A DNA stretch of 64,000 bases from contig CACCYT010000003.1 of the NCBI GenBank assembly GCA_902550325.1, forward strand, positions 37,283 to 101,282, read 5' to 3'. Below, in pieces: positions 20,231-29,527 of this stretch; the first letter of the stretch is position 1; every line of letters starts with the position of its first letter. The stretch is from an uncultured Bacteroidota bacterium. GTDB taxonomy: Bacteria; Bacteroidota; Bacteroidia; Flavobacteriales; Flavobacteriaceae. Below the pieces are notes generated by a model. It searched no databases, had not been told where the DNA came from, and was given only the letters and a program-made list of their open reading frames with translations. The position numbers were made by a program, and so were the translations under genes.

Positions 20231-21667
20231 TTAATTACCAGCTCTTTTAGATAAAAGGTCTGAGGGTGGATATAAGTCTTTTTTATGTTTTTGAATTAAC
20301 TCTTTGATTTTTTCTATAATCTCCGGATTATCATCTGCTACATCGTACTTCTCTGACGGATCTTCATTCAAATTAAATAATATCGGAGTATTTAAAACTC
20401 TTTTTTTGTTCTTTGTTACATAATTTTTGGCATTGTAATACTTACTAACATTATACTCATAGGCTCCCTGGGTAATAAAATGAGCTTTGTAATCATTTAG
20501 CCTCGCTGCATATATTTCTCTTTGTCTGTAAAATAAAATAGATTTCCTCTCACTAGAATTGTGATTAATTAGCGCGTTTTTTATGCTGAATCCATCAATG
20601 ATTCTATCATTAGGAATATCAATACCTGCAAGATCTAAAATAGTAGGAAAAATATCCAATGTAGACCCCAAGTCACTAATTGTACCGGATTTTATTGCTC
20701 CTCCCCAAAACAGTCCGGGAACTCTTTGCCCCCCTTCCCATGTCGTACCTTTACCTTCTCTTAGTAGTCCAGCTGATCCTCCGTGAGTGTCATAAGGTAA
20801 CCAAGGACCATTGTCTGATGAGAAAATGACTACGGTGTTTTTATCAAGATTCTCCTCAATAAGTTTTTTCATTATCCTACCCATATTAAAATCTATTTCT
20901 TCAATAACATCACCATAAAGACCTGCCTTACTATTTCCATAAAAATCCTTGGAAGCATATAGTGGGGTATGAGGCATGCTGTGAGCCAAATAAATAAAGA
21001 AATTATCTGTTTTATTTTTATCTATAAAATCAATTGTCTTATCTGTGAATCTTTTTGTTATGGTTTTTTGGTTTGCTGGTCTCTCTATGATCTGAGTATT
21101 TTCAATTATTGGAACATTATAATTATCAGAATTTATATCATCTGATTCGTATTGCTGCCAATAATTATTTCCTGGACAACAAGTAATACCATTAATTTTA
21201 TCCATATCATTTGAATATGGAATACCGTAATAATAGTCAAAACCGTGGCTAGTGGGTAAGTACTCTTTTTTGTGACCTAGATGCCACTTACCAATTGCAG
21301 CAGTTTTATAACCATTTTCACTTAGTTTTTCAGCAATTGTAATTTCCGTAGATGGCAATCCAAATTCTGAGTCTGGAAATAATACCCTATCCTCTTTACC
21401 AATCATCCCGTTTCTGATGGGTAGTCTTCCTGTTAATAATGCGGCTCTACTGGGTGTGCAGACACTGGAAGCTGAATAAAATTGTGTCCATTTTTGCCCT
21501 TCAGTAGCCATGATGTCAAGATTGGGTGTTTTTATGGTTGGATGACCATAACTGGCAACATCTCCATAACCCATATCATCAACAAATACAACAATGAAGT
21601 TTTTGTTTTTCACAACATTATCGCAGGAAAATAGTATGAAACAGAATAGTAAAACAAATCTTTTCAA
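20231..21667 (-). CDS. Sulfatase (type I, arylsulfatase A-like)
   Basis: 'FIVVFVDDMGYGDVASYGHPTIKTPNLD', FGly motif 'CTPSRAALLTGR', 'AIGKWHLGHK', 'DNGPW'. Confidence 0.92.
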   Translation of the reverse strand: MKRFVLLFCFILFSCDNVVKNKNFIVVFVDDMGYGDVASYGHPTIKTPNLDIMATEGQKWTQFYSASSVCTPSRAALLTGRLPIRNGMIGKEDRVLFPDSEFGLPSTEITIAEKLSENGYKTAAIGKWHLGHKKEYLPTSHGFDYYYGIPYSNDMDKINGITCCPGNNYWQQYESDDINSDNYNVPIIENTQIIERPANQKTITKRFTDKTIDFIDKNKTDNFFIYLAHSMPHTPLYASKDFYGNSKAGLYGDVIEEIDFNMGRIMKKLIEENLDKNTVVIFSSDNGPWLPYDTHGGSAGLLREGKGTTWEGGQRVPGLFWGGAIKSGTISDLGSTLDIFPTILDLAGIDIPNDRIIDGFSIKNALINHNSSERKSILFYRQREIYAARLNDYKAHFITQGAYEYNVSKYYNAKNYVTKNKKRVLNTPILFNLNEDPSEKYDVADDNPEIIEKIKELIQKHKKDLYPPSDLLSKRAGN

Positions 21668-21680
21668 AGCATTAATATAA

Positions 21681-21714
21681 AAAAAAAGAGGCGAATTAAA
21701 TTCTCCTCTTTATC
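21681..21714 (-). terminator. Rho-independent terminator
   Basis: On minus: AAAGAGGAG-AATTTAATTCG-CCTCTTTTTTTTT, between 22447-21734 and the sulfatase. Confidence 0.75.
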
Positions 21715-21733
21715 CAATTTTTCAAAACAATTC

Positions 21734-22447
21734 CTAATTAAACGAACCGTAGTCCTTTAGTATTGTTAAACTGTAGTGATTTAAGATTTTGGTTTCTCCT
21801 TTTGTTTGGTGATATTTTGTCCAATCGTCCACATTTTTTTCACCCTCTGCTTTAGCCATTATCAGTTCACCCAGATTGTCTGCACCAAGAGCAACCCAGT
21901 GTGTTGCTGTACCATCTCTATTAACACCCATGGGAGCACCAACATCGTAAGTTCCATAAACAACCATTCCTCCATTTGAAGAATCTTGAGTATCCATAAT
22001 AAGTTTAGCAAACGCTGCTAACCATTTTGCTGGATCAGAAATTTCAAGGTCATAAATTTGTATGTAAGGTTTTGTTGCAGGGTTTACTCCATTCGAGCCC
22101 AAAATTCTGCCTGTGTATCTTGGACCGCGACTTTCAACAAGTGGGTCAAGCTCACTTAAGTGTTTAGCCCATTGTTCACGGGTTTTTGGCTCAACTAAAC
22201 CCCAGTTTTCAGTATCTCCAAAACGTACTAGTCTGTGTGAACCATCAACATTTCCTCTATCCATTCTTTCCAAATAAGCACCACCTGATTTAAACTCAAC
22301 TCCGTCAAAAAAATCATCATAGGCAGCGGCAATTTCACCTTCGTTACTTCTTTCAGCATTGAAGTAGTAAACAGTAAATGATGGTGTTTGAGAAAACGAA
22401 AAAGTAAAAAACAAACTAAACATTAATAACATTATTGTATTCTTCAT
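21734..22447 (-). CDS. Secreted hypothetical protein
   Basis: Signal peptide; long ORF with no recognised family. Confidence 0.6.
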   Translation of the reverse strand: MKNTIMLLMFSLFFTFSFSQTPSFTVYYFNAERSNEGEIAAAYDDFFDGVEFKSGGAYLERMDRGNVDGSHRLVRFGDTENWGLVEPKTREQWAKHLSELDPLVESRGPRYTGRILGSNGVNPATKPYIQIYDLEISDPAKWLAAFAKLIMDTQDSSNGGMVVYGTYDVGAPMGVNRDGTATHWVALGADNLGELIMAKAEGEKNVDDWTKYHQTKGETKILNHYSLTILKDYGSFN

Positions 22448-22599
22448 AATTTTGATTTTTGAATTAATTATTTAAGTTAATTATTACATTCTCATTATTC
22501 AATATTCATAATTATTAAATTATCAATTAATGAAAAAATTATATTTTTCTTAATCTAAGGCTTTATTATTTACATTATTTTTAAAAAAATTAATTTATT

Positions 22600-23118
22600 A
22601 TGAAAAAACTAAACATTAAATATTTTACAGTAATGTTAATATTCTTATTTGCAGCATGTGAAGCTCCTACTGTAGGCTATAATACTTACGAATGGGCAAA
22701 AGATTACAAATTTGCTATAGGTTCCGAAGAAAGTATAGAGGTTGCATTAAATTTTGATAAAGCATGGGCTGATCGTGATTTTGAGACAATGACAACTTTT
22801 GCTTCTGATTCAGTTAAATTCTTCTTCGGAAACGGTATTGAAAGGGATTTTGACTATGTTAAAAATTCTGCACTTACTCAAGATTCAATAAGGTCTGCAA
22901 ATGCTTCCTCTGTTGAAAGTGACTTAAAGCACGTTTATTCTCTAGTTTTAAACCCTGATAGTGGGTGGGAGCATGTCAGAACACACGTCGTATATACTTT
23001 TACTGATTCTTTAGGTAACATAAACAAGTGGAGACAATTTGAGAGATTTGCAGTCAAAGATGGTAAAGTTCAACGATTTGCTGGCTCAGGGCAAGATATT
23101 CCAGAAGAAACCGAATAA
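22600..23118 (+). CDS. Lipoprotein with NTF2/SnoaL-like domain
   Basis: Lipobox LFAAC; 'ALNFDKAWADRDFETMTTFASDSVKFFFGNG' NTF2-like. Confidence 0.68.
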   Translation: MKKLNIKYFTVMLIFLFAACEAPTVGYNTYEWAKDYKFAIGSEESIEVALNFDKAWADRDFETMTTFASDSVKFFFGNGIERDFDYVKNSALTQDSIRSANASSVESDLKHVYSLVLNPDSGWEHVRTHVVYTFTDSLGNINKWRQFERFAVKDGKVQRFAGSGQDIPEETE

Positions 23119-23128
23119 ATTAAATAAC

Positions 23129-23635
23129 ATGAAAAATTCAATTTTAATAACATGTATTTTTGCTTTGTTTTTTACCTCATGTGGAGATATTCCATTTGAC
23201 ACCTCGGAAAGAGGTGGCTTGATGATGGCAACAGACGATAAGACAATAATCATTGAAAGCCTTGCTAAAGCTTATACAGAAGGAAATTTTGACATTGCCA
23301 AAGATTATTTCGCAGAGGATGGTGTTCATAATGTCAATAATGATGAATATACCAACGATGAAATCATAGCTGGATATAATTTTCATTCATTACTTTATGA
23401 TGAAATGGAGCATTTAACCCCATGGGTGACTACTATGTATTATAATGATGGTAGTATTTATACAAACCAATGGGCTGAATGGACTGGAAAATCTAAAATT
23501 ACTGGTGAAGTTCAGACAAATAATTTCCACTGTTGGTGGAAGTGGGAGGGAGATAAAATCGTTTCTACTGCTTGTTATTTCGACACTACAGATATAGACA
23601 AGGAGGCCGCCCTTTATGCAGAGCAGAGTCAGTAA
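23129..23635 (+). CDS. Lipoprotein with NTF2/SnoaL-like domain
   Basis: Start MKNSILITCIFALFFTSCGD at 23129 (track start 23039 overlaps the upstream gene); 'SLAKAYTEGNFDIAKDYFAEDGVHNVNNDEYTNDE'. Confidence 0.65.
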   Translation: MKNSILITCIFALFFTSCGDIPFDTSERGGLMMATDDKTIIIESLAKAYTEGNFDIAKDYFAEDGVHNVNNDEYTNDEIIAGYNFHSLLYDEMEHLTPWVTTMYYNDGSIYTNQWAEWTGKSKITGEVQTNNFHCWWKWEGDKIVSTACYFDTTDIDKEAALYAEQSQ

Positions 23636-23652
23636 AAACTTTTTACTTAAAT

Positions 23653-23690
23653 AAAAAAAGGGAATCTAAATTATTAGTTTCCCTTTTTTT
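23653..23690 (+). terminator. Rho-independent terminator
   Basis: AAAAAGGGAATCTAAATTATTAGTTTCCCTTTTTTT hairpin. Confidence 0.8.
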
Positions 23691-23722
23691 GTTACACAAA
23701 CTTTTGAAAGTTCGAACTTTTT
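23691..23722. repeat. Imperfect direct repeat copy 1 with TTCGAA palindromic core
   Basis: gttacacaaacttttgaaagttcgaacttttt; 26/32 identical to 26251-26282. Confidence 0.6.
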
Positions 23723-23848
23723 AAATGGTCCTAATTGTGTTTTAATCCAAGAATGTGATGCTTTTTTTAATCTTATATTAAAATATTGAAAACAAAAATG
23801 TGAGCTATATTATTTCTGTAACTATAGTTTGGAAAGATTTTGACCACA

Positions 23849-26179
23849 TTATTTTTCATTAATTTCAACGAAAGCAGGGACTTCAAATGTACTTTTATCA
23901 ATCAAAGTTTTATCAGTATAGGCATCTAATTCAAACATGTTTACATTTTTAATTACGTTATAAATTTTTCTTGCTTTTACTGCGTCTTCATTTAATGCCC
24001 TGGAATGAATAATTTTATCGTTGTTGTAAGGATCGCTAAAGCTATCCACAAAAAATCGATTAAATTTATTAGTTAGACCATAGATATCACTTATCAGATA
24101 AACTTCCTTCGATTGATCATTATTCAACATATTCATTTTATAAATTTCATATGAAAATTCTTCATCAGTTGTGGAGTAATACTCAAGAAAATAAATAAAT
24201 TTTAGAAAATTTTCATTATGAGATTTGTTTTCATTATCAATAAGCAAACTGCTTAAATAAGAAATATATAAGGCATTGTAAAATGAGGCAGGGTCATCAT
24301 TAATGATCTTATCACATAGATCAGTATTGATCGAAATTTTGTTTTGGGTATTTTTGGTAAATAATGCACTTTCATTAAACTTTTTAGCATAAACACTCAA
24401 GAATTTATTGGCGTATATCATGACGTTTATGTAATCTTCATGAATTATAAATAAATTAGAAATAAAACTATTGTAGTTTATAGTAAGAAAGCGATCAAAT
24501 ATAAACTTTGTCATAGTATCTTCATCGAAAATATCAACAGATTTTAAACCATAATTAAACGCTTCATCAAAGGAATAGGAAAGAAGTAAATATTCAGATA
24601 ATTTCGAATATCCCTCAACAGTCAAAGCAAGATCGTTATATTGGAGATTTGAAAGTAATCTGTCAACATACATTTGTTGAAATGTTGGGTCTGCAAGTAT
24701 CATCCTCTCATAAAAACGAGCCAAACTATACCAAACTGCATTGAAGCTCCATGAGTCCTTGACAAATTTAGAGCTATTTTGATTTAAATATTCCTCACCA
24801 GCAATAATTTCCTGTCTGACTTCTTCTTCGTCTAATTCTTCGAAAATCCTTTTCCAACTTAAAAGTCTTTCATAAGCCACTGTTTTCATTCGAAAAACTG
24901 GATCGAAACCCTCATATGCTAAAGAGTGTTCTTTTGAATAAGATAAAATAGTACTATCATCAATTTCACCAAAAGAGTAAACCATATCTTTAGTTTTTTC
25001 GTATTCGGAATTTTCAGAATTTTTTTCTATCCATGTCCTGCTGGCTGAAAGGTAGGTAGCATCCCTGTAATAATAAGGATTGTTTTTACCAGCTAAATAA
25101 AGATTGTCAAGTTTTATCTTATAATTTTCCCAATCATTTAATTGTTCATATGCATCCAAAAGACCAGCATAAATAATAGCATTTGGAGTTGTTATATAAT
25201 ACTTGTAAGAGCCGAGTGAATTTGGATTTATTTGAATAGCTTTCTCATAATCTAAAATTGCTTGATCATAATTTCTTAAAATATGATGTGCATGTCCTCT
25301 TTTCTCAAATGCTCTATAATTATTGGGTTGTTTAGCTATTATTTGAGTAGAAATTTCGATAACCCTAGAGATGTTTTGATTTTTCAATAATATATTGTCA
25401 ATTTCAATGAAATCCTCTTCAAAATTTCCTGGATTAAGAAAAAAAGTTTGACCTGTAAGCTGAGTAGCTTCAACAGGTCTTTGATTTCCATTTGTTTCTG
25501 ACAATACCTCAGCTCTTACATTTCTAAAAACTTGATCAATTGAAGTATCCTCAAGTAACATATTTTTAGAAAGACTAATGGTATAGATGCTGTTTTCTCC
25601 ATCTCCGTCCGGTGCTGTTTGCCCTGAGTCTGTTGAAAAAGCTATTAAAGATCCCGTTGGAGGTGGTATTTTGGCTAATCCCTGACTTTTTAATGAACGT
25701 GTTGTATTCCATTTTGATTCAAATGGATTATCTCTACAAGCATCAAGTATTAAAATGTTTACTTGATTTGTTTGAGCTCTTAGGTATCTCATTATATTTT
25801 GAACACTAAAGCCGTAATCTAATACATCAAACTCTTCTTCAAAAACCTCTTTAGTAGGCAACAGAAAATTTTCATCATCAACTTGTATTCCATGACCTGC
25901 ATAGTAAACAAATGCCACATCATATTCTGATCGTTTACTACCAAATTCTCTAATGGCAGATGTCATATCCCTTTTTGTAGCGAGATTCTCCCTTATGATG
26001 ACATCAAAATCTAGAGAGTCTAAGGTAGATGCTATAAGTCTTGCATCATTCACAGGATTTTTTAATTCCCCGTTTTCATAATTTGAATTACCTATAACAA
26101 GTGCTAAACGCTTCTCATCCATTTGACTATAAAGAAAAAAGGGTAGAAATAAAAAAGTTAGAAGTCTAAAGTTTTTCAT
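23849..26179 (-). CDS. Caspase-family (peptidase C14/metacaspase-like) protein with TPR region
   Basis: 'RLALVIGNSNYENGELKNPVNDARLIASTL', catalytic His 'YYAGHGIQVDD', catalytic Cys 'ILILDACRDNPF'; TPR-like 'NNYRAFEKRGHAHHILRNYDQAILDYEKAIQINPN'. Confidence 0.9.
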   Translation of the reverse strand: MKNFRLLTFLFLPFFLYSQMDEKRLALVIGNSNYENGELKNPVNDARLIASTLDSLDFDVIIRENLATKRDMTSAIREFGSKRSEYDVAFVYYAGHGIQVDDENFLLPTKEVFEEEFDVLDYGFSVQNIMRYLRAQTNQVNILILDACRDNPFESKWNTTRSLKSQGLAKIPPPTGSLIAFSTDSGQTAPDGDGENSIYTISLSKNMLLEDTSIDQVFRNVRAEVLSETNGNQRPVEATQLTGQTFFLNPGNFEEDFIEIDNILLKNQNISRVIEISTQIIAKQPNNYRAFEKRGHAHHILRNYDQAILDYEKAIQINPNSLGSYKYYITTPNAIIYAGLLDAYEQLNDWENYKIKLDNLYLAGKNNPYYYRDATYLSASRTWIEKNSENSEYEKTKDMVYSFGEIDDSTILSYSKEHSLAYEGFDPVFRMKTVAYERLLSWKRIFEELDEEEVRQEIIAGEEYLNQNSSKFVKDSWSFNAVWYSLARFYERMILADPTFQQMYVDRLLSNLQYNDLALTVEGYSKLSEYLLLSYSFDEAFNYGLKSVDIFDEDTMTKFIFDRFLTINYNSFISNLFIIHEDYINVMIYANKFLSVYAKKFNESALFTKNTQNKISINTDLCDKIINDDPASFYNALYISYLSSLLIDNENKSHNENFLKFIYFLEYYSTTDEEFSYEIYKMNMLNNDQSKEVYLISDIYGLTNKFNRFFVDSFSDPYNNDKIIHSRALNEDAVKARKIYNVIKNVNMFELDAYTDKTLIDKSTFEVPAFVEINEK

Positions 26180-26209
26180 TTGTTAATCTTTGTTACATGA
26201 AATATAAAA

Positions 26210-26246
26210 AAAAAATCCCCAAAAATAGTTTATTATTTTCGGGGAT
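26210..26246 (-). terminator. Rho-independent terminator downstream of tRNA-Arg
   Basis: On minus: ATCCCCGAAAATAATAAACTATTTTTGGGGATTTTTTTTTT. Confidence 0.65.
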
Positions 26247-26250
26247 AACT

Positions 26251-26282
26251 GTAACCCAAACTTACAAAAGTTCGAATTTTTT
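26251..26282. repeat. Imperfect direct repeat copy 2 with TTCGAA core
   Basis: gtaacccaaacttacaaaagttcgaatttttt; see copy 1 at 23691-23722. Confidence 0.6.
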
Positions 26283-26323
26283 TGGAGGAGAATCAATTCC
26301 TGTGAATCAATTCTCCGGTTTAG

Positions 26324-26397
26324 TGACCTCGGCAGGATTCAAACCTGCAACCTTCTGAGCCGTAATCAGATGCTCTATTCAGTTAAGCTACGAGGCC
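26324..26397 (-). tRNA. tRNA-Arg (anticodon ACG)
   Basis: Minus: GGCCTCGTAGCTTAACTGAATAGAGCATCTGATTACGGCTCAGAAGGTTGCAGGTTTGAATCCTGCCGAGGTCA; cloverleaf with loop TTACGGC (ACG) and T-arm TTTGAAT. Confidence 0.93.
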
Positions 26398-26533
26398 GTA
26401 ACAGATATAGAAAGCGACATTAAACGCCCTCTTGCTTTTCTATGTACCACATCTCGTACCACACAATACATATTTAAGCCCTGTTTTGATGCGAATTTAT
26501 TACATTTATAACAATGAAAAAATTCCTTTTTAA

Positions 26534-26749
26534 ATGAATATAATAATCTTTTTAATAGGTATAATAATAACCCTTATCTATTGTATGTCTTTTGTATGGG
26601 AAATGAAGCAAGAGAAGCAACGAAAAGAGAAGGAGTTATTGGATAACAAATATTACTACACAAGAAATCCATCAAACGAAAGAATGAAACAACCTAAACG
26701 AAAGAAAGGTTCCCAGAGCAGAATGAAAAATTATAATTGGAAAAAATGA
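26534..26749 (+). CDS. Small single-TM membrane protein, basic C-terminus
   Basis: N-terminal hydrophobic helix IIIFLIGIIITLIYCMSFVW; overlaps the start of the S9 peptidase. Confidence 0.5.
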   Translation: MNIIIFLIGIIITLIYCMSFVWEMKQEKQRKEKELLDNKYYYTRNPSNERMKQPKRKKGSQSRMKNYNWKK

Positions 26750-29514
26750 AAAAACTGGTTATACTTTTATTAATAATTACTACAAACCTATACTCACAAA
26801 AAAAAGTATTGGACCATAAAGATTTTGATATCTGGAACAGAATACAAAATTCCCAAATTTCCTCTGATGGTAATTATATAATGTATTCAATTCAAAGAGG
26901 GGAGGAGGATAGTTTTTTAAAAATAAAAGACAAGAATACTAATTTGATTTTTGAACATGATCGTGGTGAGAGGGGTGTTTTTTCTTATGACTCCAAATAT
27001 GCAGTTTTTACAATTAAGGAATGGAATGATTCAATTACTGAAATGAAAAGAAGAAAAGTAAAAAAGGACAAAATGCCAAAGGATACACTTGGGATTTTCA
27101 ACCTAAAAGATAAATCTTTGATTAAATTATCACACATCAAATCATATAAAAGTCCGGAAAAGTGGTCAGGTTTTATTGCTTACACTTATGATTTTATCAA
27201 AAAAAACAAAAAACCAAAAGATTCAACCAAAACAAAAGAAAAAAGTAAAAAACCAAGTATAAAAAATGGATATCCGCTTGTTATTAGAAACTTGAATAAT
27301 AACCAGGAAGATACTATTCAATTTGTGACAGATTACACATTTTCTAAAGAACAAAAAATAATTTCATATATAACCACTGGGGATGATAATGTTATTAAGC
27401 CTGGAGTTTACATTAAAGACTTAAATAATAACTTAACAAAGCATATTTTCGAATCACATGTAAAAACAAAATACTATAAACTTAATTTAAGTAATAGTGG
27501 AAAAAAATTAGCTTTCATTGTTGACACTGATTCCACAAAATCTTATAGGAGAAATAAAGAGTTGTATGCTTGGAATTCTAAAAATGATTTAAAATTGATT
27601 TTGGATAGAAAAGCCTCACCAGAAGGTTACCATGTTTCATCAGATGGTCAAGTTAGTTTTTCAGATGATGAAACCAAATTATATTTTGGTTTAGCATTGC
27701 CCGAAATATATCAAGACACTTTACTTCTAAACGAGGAAATTGTAGATGTTGAGGTTTGGACTTATGATGAACCAAGACTGTATACAATTCAAGAGATGCA
27801 GTTAAATAATGATAAGAAAAAATCATTCAAATCTGTTTATAATTTTGATAATGAAAAAGTTATTCAAATAGCAAATAAAGATTTTCCAAATGCAATAATA
27901 TCTGAGCACGGAAATAGTGAATATGCATTGATAAGTAATCCTCAGCCATACCAATTAAGCTCTCAATGGACTGCACTTTTTTCAAAAAATGATTTAGCTG
28001 TAAAGAATATAAAAAATGGAGACTTTGAAATTGTTATAAAAGGTAATCCAAGTATGGCGAGATTAAGCCCACAAGGCTATTATGCGTATGGATACAATCA
28101 AGTTGATAGTACATGGTATACACACAACCTAAAAAAATCAAAATACACTGAGCTGACAAGAGGAAAAATATTTTACAATGAATTAAGTGATTATCCTAAT
28201 TACCCAAGTTCTTATGGTATAGCAGGTTGGAGTAAAAATGACAAAACTATTTTCATTTATGATCGTTATGATATTTGGGAGTTTGATCCGGATACTGGAA
28301 ATAGTAAGCGTTTAACAAATGGTCGTGAATCAAAAACTTCTTACAGGCTAATTAGTCTCGATAATGAAATTAAATTTATAGATACCTCGCAAAAATTGTT
28401 AATGATTACATTCAATGAATTAACAAAAAACTCCGGTTATTATGAATTTGATTATAAAAAAAATATCGGCCAACAGCTTTTGGATGGTCCATACAGATAT
28501 TCATCACCCAAAAAAGCTAGATTATCTCAAGATATTATTTATACGCGACAATCATTTATAGACTATCCTGATATTAGATTATCTAACCTAAATTTCAAAT
28601 CTGATAAAATAATTAGTAATGCCAATCCACAGCAAGTTGATTATAATTGGGGTACATCAGAATTGGTTAATTGGTCATCTTTGGACGGTATGCAATTGAC
28701 TGGAATGTTGATTAAGCCTGAGAATTTTGATCCATCAAAACAATATCCAATGATTGTAAACTTTTATGAAAAAAGTTCAAATGGTCTGCATACCCATAGG
28801 GCACCAAATCCAGGTAGATCTTCTATCAATTATAGTTTTTATACAAGTAGGGGTTATTTAATTTTTAATCCTGATGTACACTATAAGGTTGGGTATCCAG
28901 GTGAAAGTGCTTTTAATTGTGTTATTCCTGGAATAACGTCATTGATTGAAAAAGGATTTGTCGATAAGGATAATATTGGCGTACAGGGTCATAGTTGGGG
29001 AGGTTATCAAATAGCATATTTAGTTACAAAAACTGATATTTTTAAAGCAGCAGAGTCAGGAGCTCCAGTTGTAAATATGATTAGTGCATATGGTGGAATT
29101 AGATGGGATACCGGACTCAGCAGACAATTTCAATATGAGCACACACAAAGTAGAATTGGAGGAACACCTTGGGAGTATCCTCAGAGATACTTTGAAAATT
29201 CACCAATATATAATATTGATAAAATAAACACACCTCTTCTAATAATGCACAACGATAAAGATGGCCATGTTCCTTGGTATCAAGGTATTGAGTTTTTTAT
29301 GAGTTTAAGACGTTTGTCCAAACCTTCTTGGTTGTTAAATTATAATGATGCAAGACACTGGCCACTAAAAATGAAAAACAGGAAGGATTTTAACATTAGA
29401 ATGCAACAGTTCTTTGACCATTATTTGAAAGGCGCAAATATGCCTGTTTGGATGCAGAAAGGAGTTCCCGCAATTGAAAAAGGGATTAATCAGGGTTATG
29501 ATTTGGTAAAATAA
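26746..29514 (+). CDS. S9 family peptidase (prolyl oligopeptidase)
   Basis: Signal peptide, WD-like propeller, catalytic 'GVQGHSWGGYQIAYLVT', 'LIMHNDKDGHVPWYQG', 'ARHWP'. Confidence 0.88.
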   Translation: MKKLVILLLIITTNLYSQKKVLDHKDFDIWNRIQNSQISSDGNYIMYSIQRGEEDSFLKIKDKNTNLIFEHDRGERGVFSYDSKYAVFTIKEWNDSITEMKRRKVKKDKMPKDTLGIFNLKDKSLIKLSHIKSYKSPEKWSGFIAYTYDFIKKNKKPKDSTKTKEKSKKPSIKNGYPLVIRNLNNNQEDTIQFVTDYTFSKEQKIISYITTGDDNVIKPGVYIKDLNNNLTKHIFESHVKTKYYKLNLSNSGKKLAFIVDTDSTKSYRRNKELYAWNSKNDLKLILDRKASPEGYHVSSDGQVSFSDDETKLYFGLALPEIYQDTLLLNEEIVDVEVWTYDEPRLYTIQEMQLNNDKKKSFKSVYNFDNEKVIQIANKDFPNAIISEHGNSEYALISNPQPYQLSSQWTALFSKNDLAVKNIKNGDFEIVIKGNPSMARLSPQGYYAYGYNQVDSTWYTHNLKKSKYTELTRGKIFYNELSDYPNYPSSYGIAGWSKNDKTIFIYDRYDIWEFDPDTGNSKRLTNGRESKTSYRLISLDNEIKFIDTSQKLLMITFNELTKNSGYYEFDYKKNIGQQLLDGPYRYSSPKKARLSQDIIYTRQSFIDYPDIRLSNLNFKSDKIISNANPQQVDYNWGTSELVNWSSLDGMQLTGMLIKPENFDPSKQYPMIVNFYEKSSNGLHTHRAPNPGRSSINYSFYTSRGYLIFNPDVHYKVGYPGESAFNCVIPGITSLIEKGFVDKDNIGVQGHSWGGYQIAYLVTKTDIFKAAESGAPVVNMISAYGGIRWDTGLSRQFQYEHTQSRIGGTPWEYPQRYFENSPIYNIDKINTPLLIMHNDKDGHVPWYQGIEFFMSLRRLSKPSWLLNYNDARHWPLKMKNRKDFNIRMQQFFDHYLKGANMPVWMQKGVPAIEKGINQGYDLVK

Positions 29515-29527
29515 TAACTTTCTAAAA

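Noticed and set aside
26251-26282. tRNA T-arm-like TTCGAA element as a degraded tRNA
   Set aside because: No acceptor, D or anticodon arm can be built around it; better explained as part of the direct repeat.
26397-26530. Duplicated GTACCACA upstream of tRNA-Arg as an integrase remnant or att site
   Set aside because: Only an 8-bp repeat and no integrase-like coding sequence in any frame.
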